A stretch of 64,000 nucleotides of DNA from Protonemura montana. Taxonomy: Eukaryota > Arthropoda > Insecta > Plecoptera > Nemouridae. The first letter of the stretch is position 1. Each line of letters opens with the position of its first letter. Below the pieces are notes generated by a model. The model saw only the letters and a program-made list of their open reading frames with translations, did not search any database and was not told the origin of the DNA. This document shows positions 1 to 14,347 of the stretch, in pieces. The stretch covers positions 17,225,021 to 17,289,020 of the forward strand of contig OX387602.1 in NCBI GenBank assembly GCA_947568835.1. Direction: 5' to 3'. The position numbers and the translations under genes are program-made.

Positions 1-2732
1 CAACGCTTATTTGGTCTATAATTAATTTCACATGCTCTTTATTCAGCGCTCGGTGTTAAGGGTCAATTGGGTAGATAAAGAAGCCCCTTAATTAAAATAA
101 ACTCGGCATGTTCGCTACGTATATTGGACAATAGGGTCTAATAGAAACAGACAGTTTTCATTAGGGTGGCCATAGCCACTAGCCACTGCTGCGACTTTCC
201 GTGCTGAATAGCTCGGTTTTCAATATTTTCTTTCCTAGTTTTAATTAACTAAACAAGGAGGTTGTGTAGCCATGTTCCACGATGTCGAAGAATACAATGG
301 TAAAACGACGCCAGAGATAATTAACTTGGCTTTAAACTCTGCTTGATTTCGGAAGTGAGAAAGAATTTCGGAAAAGCAGACATGCTCCTCCATTGCGAGT
401 TTCATTAGTATCACGAAAGAGAGATGTACAGCAGTGAAATTCGCCCGTTTATTCTCCCTACAGTTGTAGCAATCAATTTCCGTGACTGATTTGAGTATAT
501 TAATAGAGGTTGTCGTTAACAACGGGACTGTTCCTCTTGGTTTTTTGATCGAATTTCCCTGGCAGTTTCGACTGCGTCGTTTGGGCAGCGGTAAAAACGA
601 GGGTGGGGTGGGCTGGAGCGTAGAGCCGACCCGACCGAGGGTCGCACAGGACAGACGACTTACAGAGCGGTTATTTTAATTGACCACTGGCTTTAAAAAT
701 AAACAAGCTCTGTACTTGATGAAGCTGCCGAGCTGCAGAGGAGAAAGAGGAGGTAGCTTTTAATTCAAGAAGGGATGGCATTGTTTGCTTTTACTGTGGT
801 ATTTTAGAGTTTGTGTTTTATACGGGTATTAAGTTTTAATGAACAGGAAAATTTAATGCTTGAATAAATGTACATATGGGCCAATCGAACATAATGACTA
901 GATAATGAGTAAATTAGGACCTTTACCAATTATAAGTAACATTATTTCCAGTATTAATAGTTTAAATGTATAGGCATTGTGCTCACTGTTTAAAACAATA
1001 TTTAGCATGTAGTTGTAACATTTTGTGTAATCATAATATACTTGCAACAATATTCGACTGTCAACCTTCCTTAATGTGGATACTGCATGAAAGAGTCATT
1101 AGTTCGTATGAATAGGAAGTTCTTATAACTTCGAAAATATATCGGTAACTGAAAGGGACTCTACAAGTCTCAATAATACGCCATCCCGCTCAATATTTTC
1201 ACCTGTTCTTGAATATCATCAGCGCAAAACTGCTATAATGACTTCAACTGCGTGGACTTGTTCTTATTGAACTAATTTGAGCGGCGCGACGAGGTTGAGA
1301 TGGCGTAGCGCGTCGCCCGTGGCCGTGGCCGTGAGATATTCCTCCGCAAGGCGGCGACAGCGGGTCTTCGCCAAGGTTGCACCAGGCCTGATACCCGTGC
1401 GATGCCCCTTGCTACACGCAACACGCAATAAGGCGAGCCTCTTCTACCACAGGTATCGTTGCTATAGAGAAATTCTTCATAATCTCAAAGGTAATTTTAT
1501 AGTTATTTTGCATTTTTGATCATTGTCGCTGCTTTTTAAGAACCAGTACCTAGCTAACGAACCAGTAATGTGTAAGAACACGTGAAGGTGCGATCTGGAA
1601 AATTGGCTGTCTTTTTACAGTCACAGTGGGCATAAAACACACATGCTAAAAAAAGGGAAATTTTATGTTAATGCGTTTCCATATTCTTACCCTATATTCA
1701 TATTAAAAAACACAATGAGCGCATTGTGAGGTGGCTCTAAAGATTAATGGCATTTTCTACCGGTGCAGTTGGTTAAAATGCTTGACGCACCCTGCCTGTC
1801 GGTATGACTGCCGATAGTTGAGATAAGGGCGCAATTATTAGTGACAGAGCATTCCTCCACGCCGAATGTTTCGCACTTCTTACCCAATTACGCTTCCCGC
1901 ACCCGACACCAACTGCAATTAGTTTTGTTACGCGTTTTTTTTTCAAATTCAAACATTTTTTTGTATCTCGCCTCTGACTGAATTAATTATGTTTCCCTAA
2001 CCAGCGCCGTGACAAAAGAACTCCAACTCTGCTCTGCATACAAAATATTCGGCCTTCGTAATCGCATTTTTTTAATAATTATTTTCTAAAAAGTTTTAAT
2101 GAATGAAATTTAAAGTCCACCTTTTCTGAATAAATATAAAAATTCTGCAGCACACAATGAAATTGACACCCGAAACCGTTCCCCGTCGTGCTACCTCGTT
2201 ACCAGGCGTAATGAAACTGCTAGATTATCCAACCGGCAACACGGGGCATACTTTTCGAATAAATGCGAAATGTTTGATTATTTTGTTTTATGCGTACAAT
2301 ACAAATAAATAAAAATTGGGAATCCCAGCGAATTTTTTGACAGCACATGACAATATACCTGATCCTCTCTTGTCAAAAATAGCGTATATATAGCAGCGTC
2401 TCTTTTTCGTGATCTGCGTCATTTAAAGCCCACGTGAAGAGTTAGCATCATTAAAATGTATATTTTTCTGACCATCCATGCTTGTACCGTCGCCGTCCGG
2501 GAGGGCCGGGAGGGCCAGGAGGACGGGAGGGAGGGAGTCAGGGCAGCCAAGGCCCCGGCTGGCATGGTCCTAGTTACCGGCCCCTTGTTTGCTAACCAGA
2601 GTGGAAGGTAATGTCCTAAGGGCTTGGGTTCGAGTGCCCCCGTTGCTCAGGTACAATGTTGCGACTGGACAGACCATTAAAATAGTCACGGAAAGAGACG
2701 GAAAGAGGGAAGGGGAAGGGAAGAAGGAAACT

Positions 2733-2768
2733 ACATATATATATAATATGTATGTATATATATATATG
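2733..2768. repeat. AT-rich microsatellite
   Basis: An interrupted run of TA/TATG dinucleotides follows directly after a purine-rich GGGAAGGGGAAGG stretch. It is a simple repeat with no coding content. Confidence 0.85.
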
Positions 2769-4951
2769 CGAAGATTTCGCATGAAGTAAGTAAATTGGCA
2801 TCGCGAATAACGTAAATGTATAGTGGAGTCTGATCCTATTGAAAAGTACTTACCTATTTCGCGTATAGCTTATTTCGTTCTCAGTTCAACGACTGGCTGC
2901 AAAGCTAGAGTCCTGCATGACCATGGTCGCTTGGCTCGATGAAAAATAATAACAACAAAATACAACAAAAAAAAACGGCGACTGAAAAGAGCTGGCTAAG
3001 GGTTGGCATACTAAAAAGCGCAAACTATGTCCTTTGCAGGCCATTGTGCCCATTTTGAACAAAGTCGTGCAGCGAAATTGGCACCACCTTCACGCTTCTA
3101 GGCTAGACAAGGTTCGCCATGATCCTCACCATCGCCCACGCATTCATCGACGTCATTAGATCAGTGCAAGAGGGTTCTTTGTCCAACCATTGTGTCATCA
3201 AAATCAATCAATCTTCGTATGGACAGCGTACATCTCATCTGCGCGGCACCTCCATCTGTTAGCCGGTGCTTTTCCACTCCTTAATGAGGGGGTTCAATAC
3301 TTAGAAAATTGTCATCGTCGCGGTAAGCCAGGAGGAATGCTGCTAGAAGCGACCCTACGATACAATTTTGCCGGCAATATGCACGTCCATCTCGTTATAG
3401 CCTCGTGCCATTCGTGTCCTCTTTGTGGACTCCTCGAGAGTCGATCCTCTGGCACCCGACACGACTAATGTCCTGGTTAAATTAGACCTGTTCAAAACAG
3501 GCAATCTTTTTCATTTTAAACAAACCTTTAAACTGACTGAAAATTCACTTCGTTACAGCATTTGCCGAACACAGTAAATACCAGTCTGAAATGTAACTGC
3601 AACAAAACTGCAACGTGAAACTCACGCCTCTGAAAACCAGAGTTTAGTGTGTGACTTGGTAGTTAATCTGACCATGCCGGGACGCTGGCGAGCGTTGGTC
3701 TATTTGCCAGCGCAAGCTACGACGCGTTGGCGGCAGACGAACTATGCTAACTGCACATGCACTGAACTAAGGAGAACATTACCGGCGCCGAAACCTGAAC
3801 AGGGATAGTCCACACATGTGAGCAATTAGCTAATTGGTCGTCGCAGCGCTCGATCATCTCTTGCTGGCGATTGCACGAGTGTAACATACAACAATTATAG
3901 TCAAATCAAGCGGCAGGTTGTTGATTAATCACATTAGCGCTTTCTGATAATCACTAAGCCGTGACGTGGCTGTCTAAATAGTGAGTGTATGACACAAACA
4001 ATAAATGACTTTAACTGGAACAATATTTTTAAATCGAATATTTAGTACTTCAACTTCATGGTGTAATAACTACGAAGACATGATATTCTGGATGTCTCAA
4101 TTCATCTACTCACTCGTGACTCCTGAAAAAAGACATGAGGTTTACTCCACTTGACAAATATAGACCGATGTTTCCACTCATCTGTCAACTTTTTCCACGG
4201 TAGATATTCGACTTTATGAAAGGGAGCGGAAATGTCTGGTGGTCGGTAGTTGATTAATATTTTAGCAACAGGTACCGAGGGCAATGAGCATCTAACACAC
4301 TCTGTGTTCATCTCTGTCGGTCGCGTCGCATGACGTCCCTAAGGGATCCCAGCTAGGGCGACGGCGGTGGTCAAATGTTGCCCCTTAATGCCGAGTTTAG
4401 TCTATGAGCGCGAAGCGAGCCCAGGAGACCGGGTTCCGGCCCGGCCCGGCCCGGTTTAGTCTGAATCTTTTTCACTGGCTAGGATAGACCCAGCAAGTTC
4501 CCTCTACGCTTCCCGGTGGTGGGCGGTGGAGGCGGTGGTGGGCTAGAACGGTGCACGAGCCGCCTAATTTGACGGTGCCACACTTCATGCCGTACCCGAG
4601 TCTCATCGCAGTAAAATTGGATCGCAAAGAATCATTTTATCAGACAACTGATACTCATGCTGTCTGCTTGGTTGTGGACTGAGCTCCTGCAGCAAGTTAC
4701 CTTTTTTCCGTGGTCCCATAGAAATTCCAAGAGTTTTCATGCACAAAATAAGTCCCAGAAACTGTATTCAAGAGAAACCTTTCGAAAGCAAGACGTGACC
4801 AAATAAAATACTTTCGATTGTTAGCAATCACAGGTAACATGGCCATCAAATAAAGAACCACCAGCCAGAAAATTGTCCCATGCGGCCACCAATTTCCGCA
4901 GTTAAACCCTTCTGATTGCCGAACATTTCAGGCCAGAGGTAAAAATGTCTT

Positions 4952-4968
4952 GGGGGGGGGGGGGGGGG
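4952..4968. repeat. Poly(G) homopolymer, 17 G
   Basis: Seventeen consecutive G residues. A run of 18 C lies 165 bp downstream, so the two can pair with each other. Assembly or sequencing length error is likely in tracts of this kind. Confidence 0.9.
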
Positions 4969-5133
4969 TTGACGGGGGTTGTTTCTTACAGCGCGGCAGT
5001 CGTCCCTACGGAACGTGATTAGCTACGTAATCAGCGAGATGTGTATGCGATTAGGCGGTAATCAGGGTGTGAATCCGCCTCATCAGCCCCTGCCTGCACA
5101 CACGTGGGGCCGAGTAGGCGAGCACGTGGGCCT

Positions 5134-5151
5134 CCCCCCCCCCCCCCCCCC
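5134..5151. repeat. Poly(C) homopolymer, 18 C
   Basis: Eighteen consecutive C residues, the reverse-complement partner of the poly(G) tract at 4,952. Confidence 0.9.
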
Positions 5152-6835
5152 GTCCCACCCCCTTAAACCGCCACCCGTTTGTACGTGATTGCTCGGAGTA
5201 ATCGTCACGGCGGCGGCGGTGGCAGCGGAAGTTATGTGCGCGATGACAGACGCCCGATTAACCAACAGACAATACCAAAATTAACTTCCAGAGATATTTT
5301 GTTTCGTGGTTCATCAATGTATTTTCTTTATTGCAGCGCTGTCGATTAGGTTATGTATTTCTCAGACTGTGTGGCACCAATTTTTTAGCGTTATATATAA
5401 GAATTTGGAATTTTCGAACGATTTCCGATTACCTCTGCCACGCACAGACACATCACAGGTAAAGCCGGCACCAGCGCAACATAAATTGTGCAGGAATAAG
5501 CCCCAAGTTGGAATATTGTATTTCCATGAATCCCTCACCCGAAGCGTATGAAAATTTCCAGTTCATAGGTCGGGCCACATACCTATGAATCCTCCCGATA
5601 CATTTTTCTTCTCGAAGCATTCCCCGCCAGGGTGTTACTTTCTGAAGACGGCACCGGTGCGAAAACATATTTGCCGACAATTTGGCGCTAAGAAGTTGGC
5701 GGCGAGTGTACTACTCGTTCGTCATTCGGATCACGATCGTCACTAATCCGTCACTAACGAGCCGCTCGTCCCGACGCAGCGCGGGAAGGGGCTGATACGG
5801 GGGCAGGGGAAGACTGGAAGGGCTGGAGGGGCTGGGGCGCCCGTCTTCCTTGCTGCACTGTAAACCTTACTTAATCTTATCACTTTCCCCCGCAATCCAA
5901 ACTCGGATCATCTCATAGTTGATATTCGCATGCTTTGTGTGTCCGCCAACAAAAGTTGTGTGAAGATGATAGCCGGAAATATCAAGTTTTATCACCTCGC
6001 TTAAGGAAGGGATTACGAGGTAAATAAATAGCGGAGAAATAAAAGACGTTTAGCAAATACGCGAGAGCAAAGGGAGTAGGAGAGGAAAAAAGCACTGCGC
6101 GCTTTCGTGTAAACCACCATAGATCAAGGAAAACGGAAAATATCTTGGTAATGGAAAATCTACAAGACTGGCGTGCTGAAAATTTCTTTGAAGCTGGAAA
6201 CGGTGTTTTATTTTCCCGAAGCGAGATCTTTCGAGAGACAAGAAGGTACTAGAAGTTCAATTCCGCAGTATCTCGGACATCGTGCCTCAAGAGAGACAAA
6301 AATGCACTCGAAATCAATGATAAGTCCAAGCGCGTGAAATATTTTGCGCACCATAGCGATATTTTCCCTCTTTATACCTTTTCGGTTCCCACATATTGAA
6401 AAAAACAGATTTCGGCTCACACACAACTGAGACGATTTTCAGTGCTGTGTTAAGCGCACGTGTATTATTATAGCTGACTGAAAATTATTTTTAACATTTC
6501 CTTACAAATATTTGCTCTGGCGAGTAATTTCCCAAACATGCTACTCGATACGTCATTCTATATCGTGCATTAATGGATAAAAAGGACAGTGTATTAACAA
6601 TAAATAGATTAATGATATGAATAAAGAATAGAAAGGAAGTAATTGTGGAGCATGTCAACGGAAGTGAGTCGGTGGGAACATGATAAAAGAAGGGGGCAGT
6701 TGGTGGGGGATGGTTATGGTTTTACTGAGGTCGATATAGCAGGCTGCAGAAGCTGTCGATAGCTGTGCCTGTTGCTCACGCGATTTGAAATATTGACAAG
6801 GTCCGGCCCGATCTTGGCCCGTGGAGGCTATAAGT

Positions 6836-6916
6836 GGGCATGGGGCATGGGGCATGGGGCATGGGGCATGGGGCATGGGGCATGGGGCATGGGGCATGGG
6901 GCACGGGGCAAGGGGC
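6836..6916 (+). repeat. G-rich 7-bp minisatellite (GGGGCAT)n
   Basis: About nine perfect tandem copies of GGGGCAT are followed by degenerate copies (GGGGCAC, GGGGCAA). The repeat is open in several frames because its unit of 7 is not a multiple of 3, giving MPHAPCP-type peptides on the minus strand. These are artefacts of the repeat and not genes. Regular G4 runs separated by three bases are a classic G-quadruplex pattern on the plus strand. Confidence 0.95.
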
Positions 6917-8249
6917 GAATTGCACGACTAACTCGAATCTACGGCCGCTGCTGTTCAATTCTACCGTCTTAAACGCGATATATGGCCACTTTCGGTGATT
7001 ATTGGCCAGTTTCACATAGAAGCCAAGTGAATTCGAAACAATTCGAGCTAAGAAATATCATCAAGTACATTTGCCATGTGTCTACTTGTGTTAGCTGGCC
7101 TCTCACCACTTTCCGTGGTTAGATTTCTTGCGATCAAAGAGATTCTTTTGGCAATAGCTGAAAATGAAGTTGTGTAACTTATAAAACCATGCCAATTTGC
7201 TCATTTTTGTAATTTTCTATTTTTTTTTTTATTTTTTCATTGAAGAATACAAAAATATTTCTCGAGCGAATGGTTGTTGTATGAATTACAAAGAAAAAAT
7301 AATAGACAAACAAGCAACTCAAAAGAACGTGAAAGAAAATTCGCTAAAGATTTCCGATCCCTGTATGCGATTTCTAAACATGTGTACCAAATGTATAGAC
7401 GGCTACGTTAACCACTCCATAAAAATGTACCTATGCGATAAAATGAAGACCGTGTCAACTGCGCTACGATGAGACGCCGTGCGAAACCGCTGCCAAATTG
7501 GCCGCGTGATGCTAATTCAAGTGTTTTATTCTTTATATCTGTGGACTACTTACCTCGCGTTCGCGTCGCCGCTAACCACGGTAATCGTCGAGGGTGAAAG
7601 AGAGACGTCTGGGGGTGGCGCCGAGGGGACGGCGGCGTAAGGGGGACAGCTTGAATCGGGGATCGGAATCTAAGGGATGAAGCGCGCGCGCGGGGGTGCA
7701 TGTCGTACACGACGAGACATAATCTTTTTATTTCTGCTCGACAAATTCTGAATCAACTACTGCTGGAGCTCTGTGTGAGAGACCGCTACAATGTGTTCAA
7801 GCCCGTGTGCGGGATGGGATTCGGTGTTGTGACGCGAGTTTTCCTTGGGCCGCGCTCTTATGAAGAGCCGGGAAATTCGCAGAGCATGAACTAGTCGACG
7901 TGATTCCATTCATTCGACAACAGAGATGTGTGATACTGCTTATTGAGGTGGGTGGGGCGTAGAGTTTCACGATTTCCCCGACATGTCTGTCTACACATAC
8001 ATCTTGGCAAGATGTGGTGTCATGCACACCAAGAAATTAAGGGTTCTTGAAGAATGTTCTTCAAAACGAAATTATAATGACGATAATTTTCGGAATTTTT
8101 AAGTTTTCTAAACGTCCTCATCGGATAAAAACTTCATATTACATCTTCAGTAAAGCACCTCCAAGCTAAAACCCGGCTTATTCACCATTTTTACTTTATT
8201 AAAGCTTCAATTCGATTACATTCGGAACCTCCACCCCATTCAAGCCGAA

Positions 8250-8264
8250 ACCCGGCACCTCCAC
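8250..8264 (-). repeat. Dispersed 15-mer GTGGAGGTGCCGGGT, copy 1
   Basis: Reverse-complement copy of a 15-base word also present at 11,197 and 19,266. A related fragment (GGAACCTCCACCCC) lies 20 bp upstream, suggesting the decayed end of a repeated element. Confidence 0.7.
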
Positions 8265-11196
8265 CACATTCAGCTTTACGGTTTTTGCTCCATGACGCAC
8301 CAGGCGTAAGTTCCTAATACTTTCTTTGCCCATTTTCCCGAGTGTCTCTCAGATTTTCAATGAATGGCTCGGCAATACGATGCCTAAACCTTACGTTTCG
8401 GGCTCAGTGCTCTATGATGCAAAGACCGCATCTAAAAGCAAGTATGATAGAGCCTTGATACACACACAGATAGACTTTATCAAAACGATATCTCTCTAAA
8501 GAATAATTATACGTACAAATCGGCTTAAGTATTTGCGGGAAAACATTTCTCCCTTTTGAACAGCACGGTGTATACTTCAAACGAATCACACTAAATCTGT
8601 GAACATTTACAGAAGGACAAATACATTTTACAGCTGTAGAACCAACTGAAACGTAGTTATCTAGTGTCTAATTGATCAGAATAACTGAATGTCAAGCACC
8701 TTTGCCTGACAAAGAAATAATTGTTTTTCCAGTCAACAAATTGGCAGATCAGCTCCATCTAGGAGTTTTCACCTCGTAAAACCGAACGTACAAAATTCAT
8801 CCAGTTCACGTCAAGGCGGTCCCTATAACTTGAGATAAAAACCACGTGCGCGAGTAAAGCGCATGTATGTATTGAGTGTATTTAAAATATTACTTAGCAC
8901 TCGCTCCACAATTCCCTTTGAGCATTATCGCGATGTGTGAGCGCGATCAAACTAGTGCTTAGGGGTGCGTGCTAAGGGATGCGAGCGCCACGTTCAGGGA
9001 TAGGTCTGTTGCGAGCACCGTGTTTACTGACCCTCCACCCGGCTCTGGTAGCTAGACAGATGACAACTAGACTGCTAGATATATAGCTAATTCCCAATCT
9101 ACACACATAGTCGTAACATTAGGCTGTACTTCATATTTGCACTGCAAGCACACGATTGCTGTCTCATCTGTGATCATAGAATCTCTAAGAGCTGCAAGAG
9201 CATGGAAAACGCGGCACCAAAGTAAAGAGTACTTGTAGGTATTTATCATGCATCCTCCAGCTTGTTTTCGCCCGAGCGGTTCGTGTGAATGTGCGACAAA
9301 CAGGCTTGCCGTAGGGGACTCTACCTATACCTGAGTATTCTGTATGCAGTGCAATGTGGACTAATTCTTTGCTGAAATCACTGGAGCGTATTTTAATTTC
9401 GACAGGCGCACGAGTAGAAAGATTTCGGTCGGTTAATCGTTAACTGAACTGCCGAGCGCGTGTACCGTCGCCTTGTGAATGAATTTTATTTCAAAAATAA
9501 TTTTCCATCTAATACGAAGATATACAACTTCCAGGTTTCTTACATGACGATGCGTATAAATAACGAATAGCTGTTGCTGTTCGTCTGCTATTTGCGTTGC
9601 ATCGCTGTTATTATTTTATTTGAAATTATTACGTAGCGATCATGTGCATGATTTCCTGGAATGACATCGGGGTTCGTTTCGTTCGCGTATCTGTAACTGA
9701 ATTCACTCGGTACAACCTTTCCTCGTGCTCAAATGCACCGTACCTGAGCATAACGTCTATTTCATAAGCCTCTCAGTAGCATTTCATATTCCTTGATAGC
9801 TTCCAAAAGTGTAAGACAAACAGGCGTCGTTGATAACCAAAGGAGAATACATTAGCGACTTTCTCTCGTTAACCAAAGTTTTAATTCCAAGTGACGCTGA
9901 TCCTAAACGAAGGGATCAACGTGGACATTCAACGTCTAAGAACGTGTTAACTATTTATAAAATGGTTGATGACAATAGCGTGAATAATCCAGCAGGCCAA
10001 TGAAATGTGGAGACATCCTGAAATGGCATCATGTGCTTCTTGTCAGTAAAGTTTGCCCAGGAGGAAATTCAACCGCAGCCCCAGGATTCAACGTAGTGCG
10101 ACGCGACAAGAGGGGGGCAGGTAAGACTTCTGTCAGCTCGCTCTAGCGTCTCAGTAAGTCCATGAGGTGCTTCAAGATAGGAAAATGGATGAGAGAAAAT
10201 GAAACAACTGCAGATTGAGAGATGAACCGGATAATTGACTTTATAATTCAATCCCACTTTAATTGCGTGATTTTTATCTGGAAACTTACTTTATGAATAG
10301 AATTTTGCACAATTTACTGGAAAGCCGACTGGCAAATAATTAATCAACCTGCGTGCGGCATCCAGCTCGTCTGTCGAAGGCGTTATTCAATTGGGGTTCT
10401 TGGCGTGGTTTTATTGTGAGGTAGCCAAACTACTAACTTTGACTGACTGTTGCTAATCAGCCAGCTAACTTCGCTGTTAAGACACCTTGCATTATTGACA
10501 AGCTACGAATGACTGGGACTACCGAAGACGATCACAGGATAAATAATTGCGATCTGAAGATGTTCCAGGAGGATACATAATCAGGGTGGCGCAATACAAA
10601 CTTATCCGTGGCTCTGAACTAATCTAAAGCTTTGAGTTATCTCGGTGTGGAAATCTACGCTCACAGCCGCCGAACTTGATGGTTAGTTGATTACATGTCC
10701 CAGGAAATCGGAAAGACATGGACAGAATTTACAGAGATTAGCCAGTATTGAAAAGCGAGCCCGAATGTTTCATATCATCTTGCAAGGCTGCAAAATTGCA
10801 AAGCCGATAGGAGTTTTCAAGATAATTTTATCTTCAAACAACCAACTATATTGCGTCGATAAACTCACTGCAAATTGCCAGACTCTTTCTTGGGATGTTG
10901 ATGCATGTTTCTTTACAGGAAATCTACAGGTCTTTCACGACCATCTGTTTGCACCAAAGTACGCTTCTCTGTCTTAGCGGGAGTCCAAAGTGCGCCCGAT
11001 TACCTGCTTATTGGACACACTCGATTAACTTCTTTGAGTGGACTAGCCATCCTTTCTGACAACTGTCATTCCCATTGCGGCACTGCACCAGACGTGCCAC
11101 TTGCGACGAGCCAAGATGGACTCGAAAAAAACTATTCTTAATACACTACTGTCTGGGCACAACTAATTATTCAAACTAAAAATACCGCCGTGATGG

Positions 11197-11211
11197 GTGG
11201 AGGTGCCGGGT
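11197..11211 (+). repeat. Dispersed 15-mer GTGGAGGTGCCGGGT, copy 2
   Basis: Exact forward copy of the 15-base word. It is preceded by GG, as copy 1 is extended by AC, but the flanks otherwise diverge. Confidence 0.7.
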
Positions 11212-13434
11212 CTAACTTTTTTAAGCGAAGCTTAGCGGCAAACCAGACCCCGTTAAATAATGCCGTACATTTTTGAAGCGTTGTTAAAACTTCTCGGATA
11301 TTTTACGAAAGTGATCAAGCTTCGGTTTCCCGGTGTGGACACAGACCTTATAGTCCGGCTGCCGGGGAAGGTATCACACGTAGCCTAACAAGGTGAAATG
11401 CTAACATGGGGGGTATGGTTCATTAAGGTCCTCGTCTAATTATTAGATCCACATCCCAGTCCAGCAAGCAAGTAGATTGCTAAAAATACAAAACACGTTT
11501 CAGTTCAAATAAAGGCAAATGAGTCATTTCATTTTTCAGTTCACTAACTATCGCATTTTCCTTCTCCTGCTCATCGCATCGGGCCACGGTTGGTGTATGC
11601 TCGTTCTCTGTTTGAGGCTTTCATTGCTGGTCCATATCTGTTGTTGTTTTAAGCGCTTCGTTCCAATCAGACAAAAGCTGGGGTGCAGCTCGTTAAGGGA
11701 TGAAGCACGAAGGGGGTAGGAAGGGAACAATCATTATAACCCGCCTTGGGGGCCTAACAGGGTTTGCTTAATTATCAACAGTCAATTAATTGGGGAAAAA
11801 GGGACTTTGCAAGCCTATAAAGTTACACTATATATATCTTTGCCTTGTGAAATTTTAACAAGAATACTATTATAGGCTGGGCAACTCTATTAAAGCATAG
11901 TTCAGCAGAGAAGTTTCCCTCTCCGCTTACCCAGCGTGGTTGCTCGAATACGGCGCACCTTAAACCATCTCTACCCTTTCTACCACGTTCTGAGAGCAAT
12001 CCCCGTCTAGTTAGAGGAAAAGCCATTTTCATTTTTTCCCCACAGCCATGTAGTAATTGCTGATCTAATCTTTCTAAGTGAACACCCGCAGATTATTTGT
12101 TTGTTAACGCCCAAATCTCGTGTAGACTGCTAGCTTCTAATTTGCCGGCAAAGCGGCTAGAAAATGAATGCGCTCCACACTCATACGCGGTCCTCGACGC
12201 TCCGTGTTCAATGGGCGTCCAAGTCACATCATACGCGCTATCACATACGTGATGCGACGCGCGAGGTTCGCCATTCATTACAGTTCGCATTTTATTCTCC
12301 GCATCCGCAAGGGTCAATTAGACACATCTTTAGCTCATTAACGTCATTACCGGCAAGGTGTGCGACGCTGGAAGTTGTCGTTTTCTCTCCCTAATAGTGT
12401 CGTACTCGTCCCCGAACCGACCGCCAGAAAACGTCATTAATATCGGCAGAGGCATCCCCGTCGAATGAATGGCTGTGAGCAATTAGTATGCAGCCTATTA
12501 GTGCTCAGTGACGACTCTTTGTGCGAACATTTGTAAGGGCTTAAGTTACGCCATTAACATAAGTCTACGGGGGTAATGTATCTATACATAATAAGTCTAG
12601 TCAAAGAGAATCGGACCTCTAGCAGCAAACTCATCATTATCGTCGTTACGTGGAAAATCCAATGAGGACCGAGCGATGATTATTTATGTGTTGTGACTTT
12701 CCGTGGAATCGGTGCGAAGAGAACGTTCACCCCTGTTGAGGACGTTCGACGACGCTTGTCGTCCCTTGCGACGCTGTGGGATGTTCGACGCAGGTCGTCG
12801 TCACGCACGAACCTGGTGGGAGTTCACGGGAGCTTGATGAGCATTGTCATTGTTATCAGAACAGAACGGGTTTCGTTGCCGGCGGGCCAAGTTCTATTTT
12901 GTATCCGCTAATTTGATTGGCGATTCCACAACGGGGTATGCATCGACGAGCCGGCTTAATTTACCTACGCCCAGCCCTTTATGCTACGCTCTTCTTTTTG
13001 GTCGTAGTAATTTTTTCTCATTAGGGTTCGTGGCCTTCCGAACGCTACTTTTTAATGGTTGACAATCGTACGATTTTCTGAGAATTATTTCAAACTAGAT
13101 AATCTAGAACTCAAATCGAAGCTTGCACCATATGGAAACTATTGCTCCCACCACAAAAACAACAGCAGAGTCGTTTTTTCCCTAAATTTGTCTGTTTTTC
13201 CCCCAACCACCAAATATCCAGAACGAACACGCTTCGAACGAGCCTTTAACAATCTATCACCAGCGTCGCTCGACGAACGGCTTCTACCTGCAAGTTTTGC
13301 CTATGGTTGTACCACGCGTGGCGTGGCAGGTTCATTAGTACGATTCCAGCAGCCGTCATAATGCTGCCCCGTCCTCTCTGCAGTCCTCTCGGCGCCCAAT
13401 GCAAGCACTGTCCCCCTCTACCCTCAACCCTCTC

Positions 13435-13480
13435 CGCCGACGCCGCCGACGCCGCCGACGCCGCCACTGCCGCCGTTGCC
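13435..13480. repeat. GCC/GAC triplet repeat
   Basis: Tandem GCCGACGCC units decay into GCCACTGCCGCC. They encode Ala/Asp runs in one frame and Gly/Val runs on the opposite strand, which explains the short open frames here. No gene context supports translation. Confidence 0.85.
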
Positions 13481-14313
13481 CTTGCTAACAAGCATCGTTA
13501 TTTGTGCCACGACGAATCCAGTTAAAAATAGTGAAACTTCCTTACAACATCGGCCCATGAGATCGACATTGTGAATACGCTTACTGTAATAAGTGAATCC
13601 TCCCCGCACGGTACTGGCGATCCGCTTCTAGGCGCGGCACGGCGGAGATGTCTTTGAGACTAATGGGGCGGCGAGGGGTTCAGGGGTTCAGGGCGTGCGT
13701 GTGAAATGGGGGGGGGGAGGGCGGTAGGGGGGACGTAGGCCTCGAGGAATGAACAGCGCCTTGATTGAGAGGAGATGAATCTAATTATTTTTATTTTATG
13801 CGATAGTTTTGATTGTGTGCTGAATAGGGATGGGGTGGAGTACGGTGTGGTGTGAGCTGGAAGATAGGGTGGAAAAAAGATATTTTTCATTCTTGGGGTG
13901 AAGAAATTCGTGAAGAGGTCTGGGATTATAAAAACGCGAGCACACGCCAAGCAGCGACTCTATACAGCTTATGTATTTTTAAATATTCTATACCAACAAA
14001 ATATTCGAGTGCTTTGCGACAATAGTTCTGTTATGCCTACTATTCCTATTATAAAAAATATAATGTATTTCCTTCATATTTATATTATGAAGAAGTACTA
14101 TAGCTATACTATACAACAAGAACCACACCATGGAATCTCTGGTCATGCTGCCCATTAGTGTAATAATATGTGAATCCATGAACTGCCCTCAGTTCGATCC
14201 CAAGACTTCGAGGAAACGTCCTTTCATATATTCTAACATTATCCGGTCGTGCAGCTTTGAAGTTGTCTGGTCAAGCACAGCCTTTTTATTATCAACTAAT
14301 TGGTGTAGCTCTT

Positions 14314-14347
14314 GCCCGTTCCCGTGCCCGTTCCCGTTCCCGTTCCC
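14314..14347. repeat. (CCCGTT)n hexamer repeat
   Basis: Short tandem array of CCCGTT with CCCGTG variants. Simple repeat. Confidence 0.85.

Larger units (their letters stand above)
1..6835. other. Gene desert, first part: no supported gene
   Basis: Only short open frames (under about 100 codons) occur here. None resembles a known family, and none can be chained through splice sites into a longer frame. The stretch contains an AT microsatellite near 2,733-2,768, GC-rich islands near 2,490-2,580 and 4,420-4,560, and the long G and C homopolymers listed separately. Distant enhancers or an unrecognised noncoding transcript cannot be excluded from sequence alone. Confidence 0.6.

Noticed and set aside
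2600-2650. tRNA B-box-like GGGTTCGAGTGCCCC
   Set aside because: No acceptor, D or anticodon stems could be paired around it, so neither a tRNA nor a SINE can be claimed.
6655-7015. Pro/His/Cys-rich and Gly/Trp-rich open frames on both strands
   Set aside because: They are translations of the 7-bp minisatellite, which cannot hold a frame.
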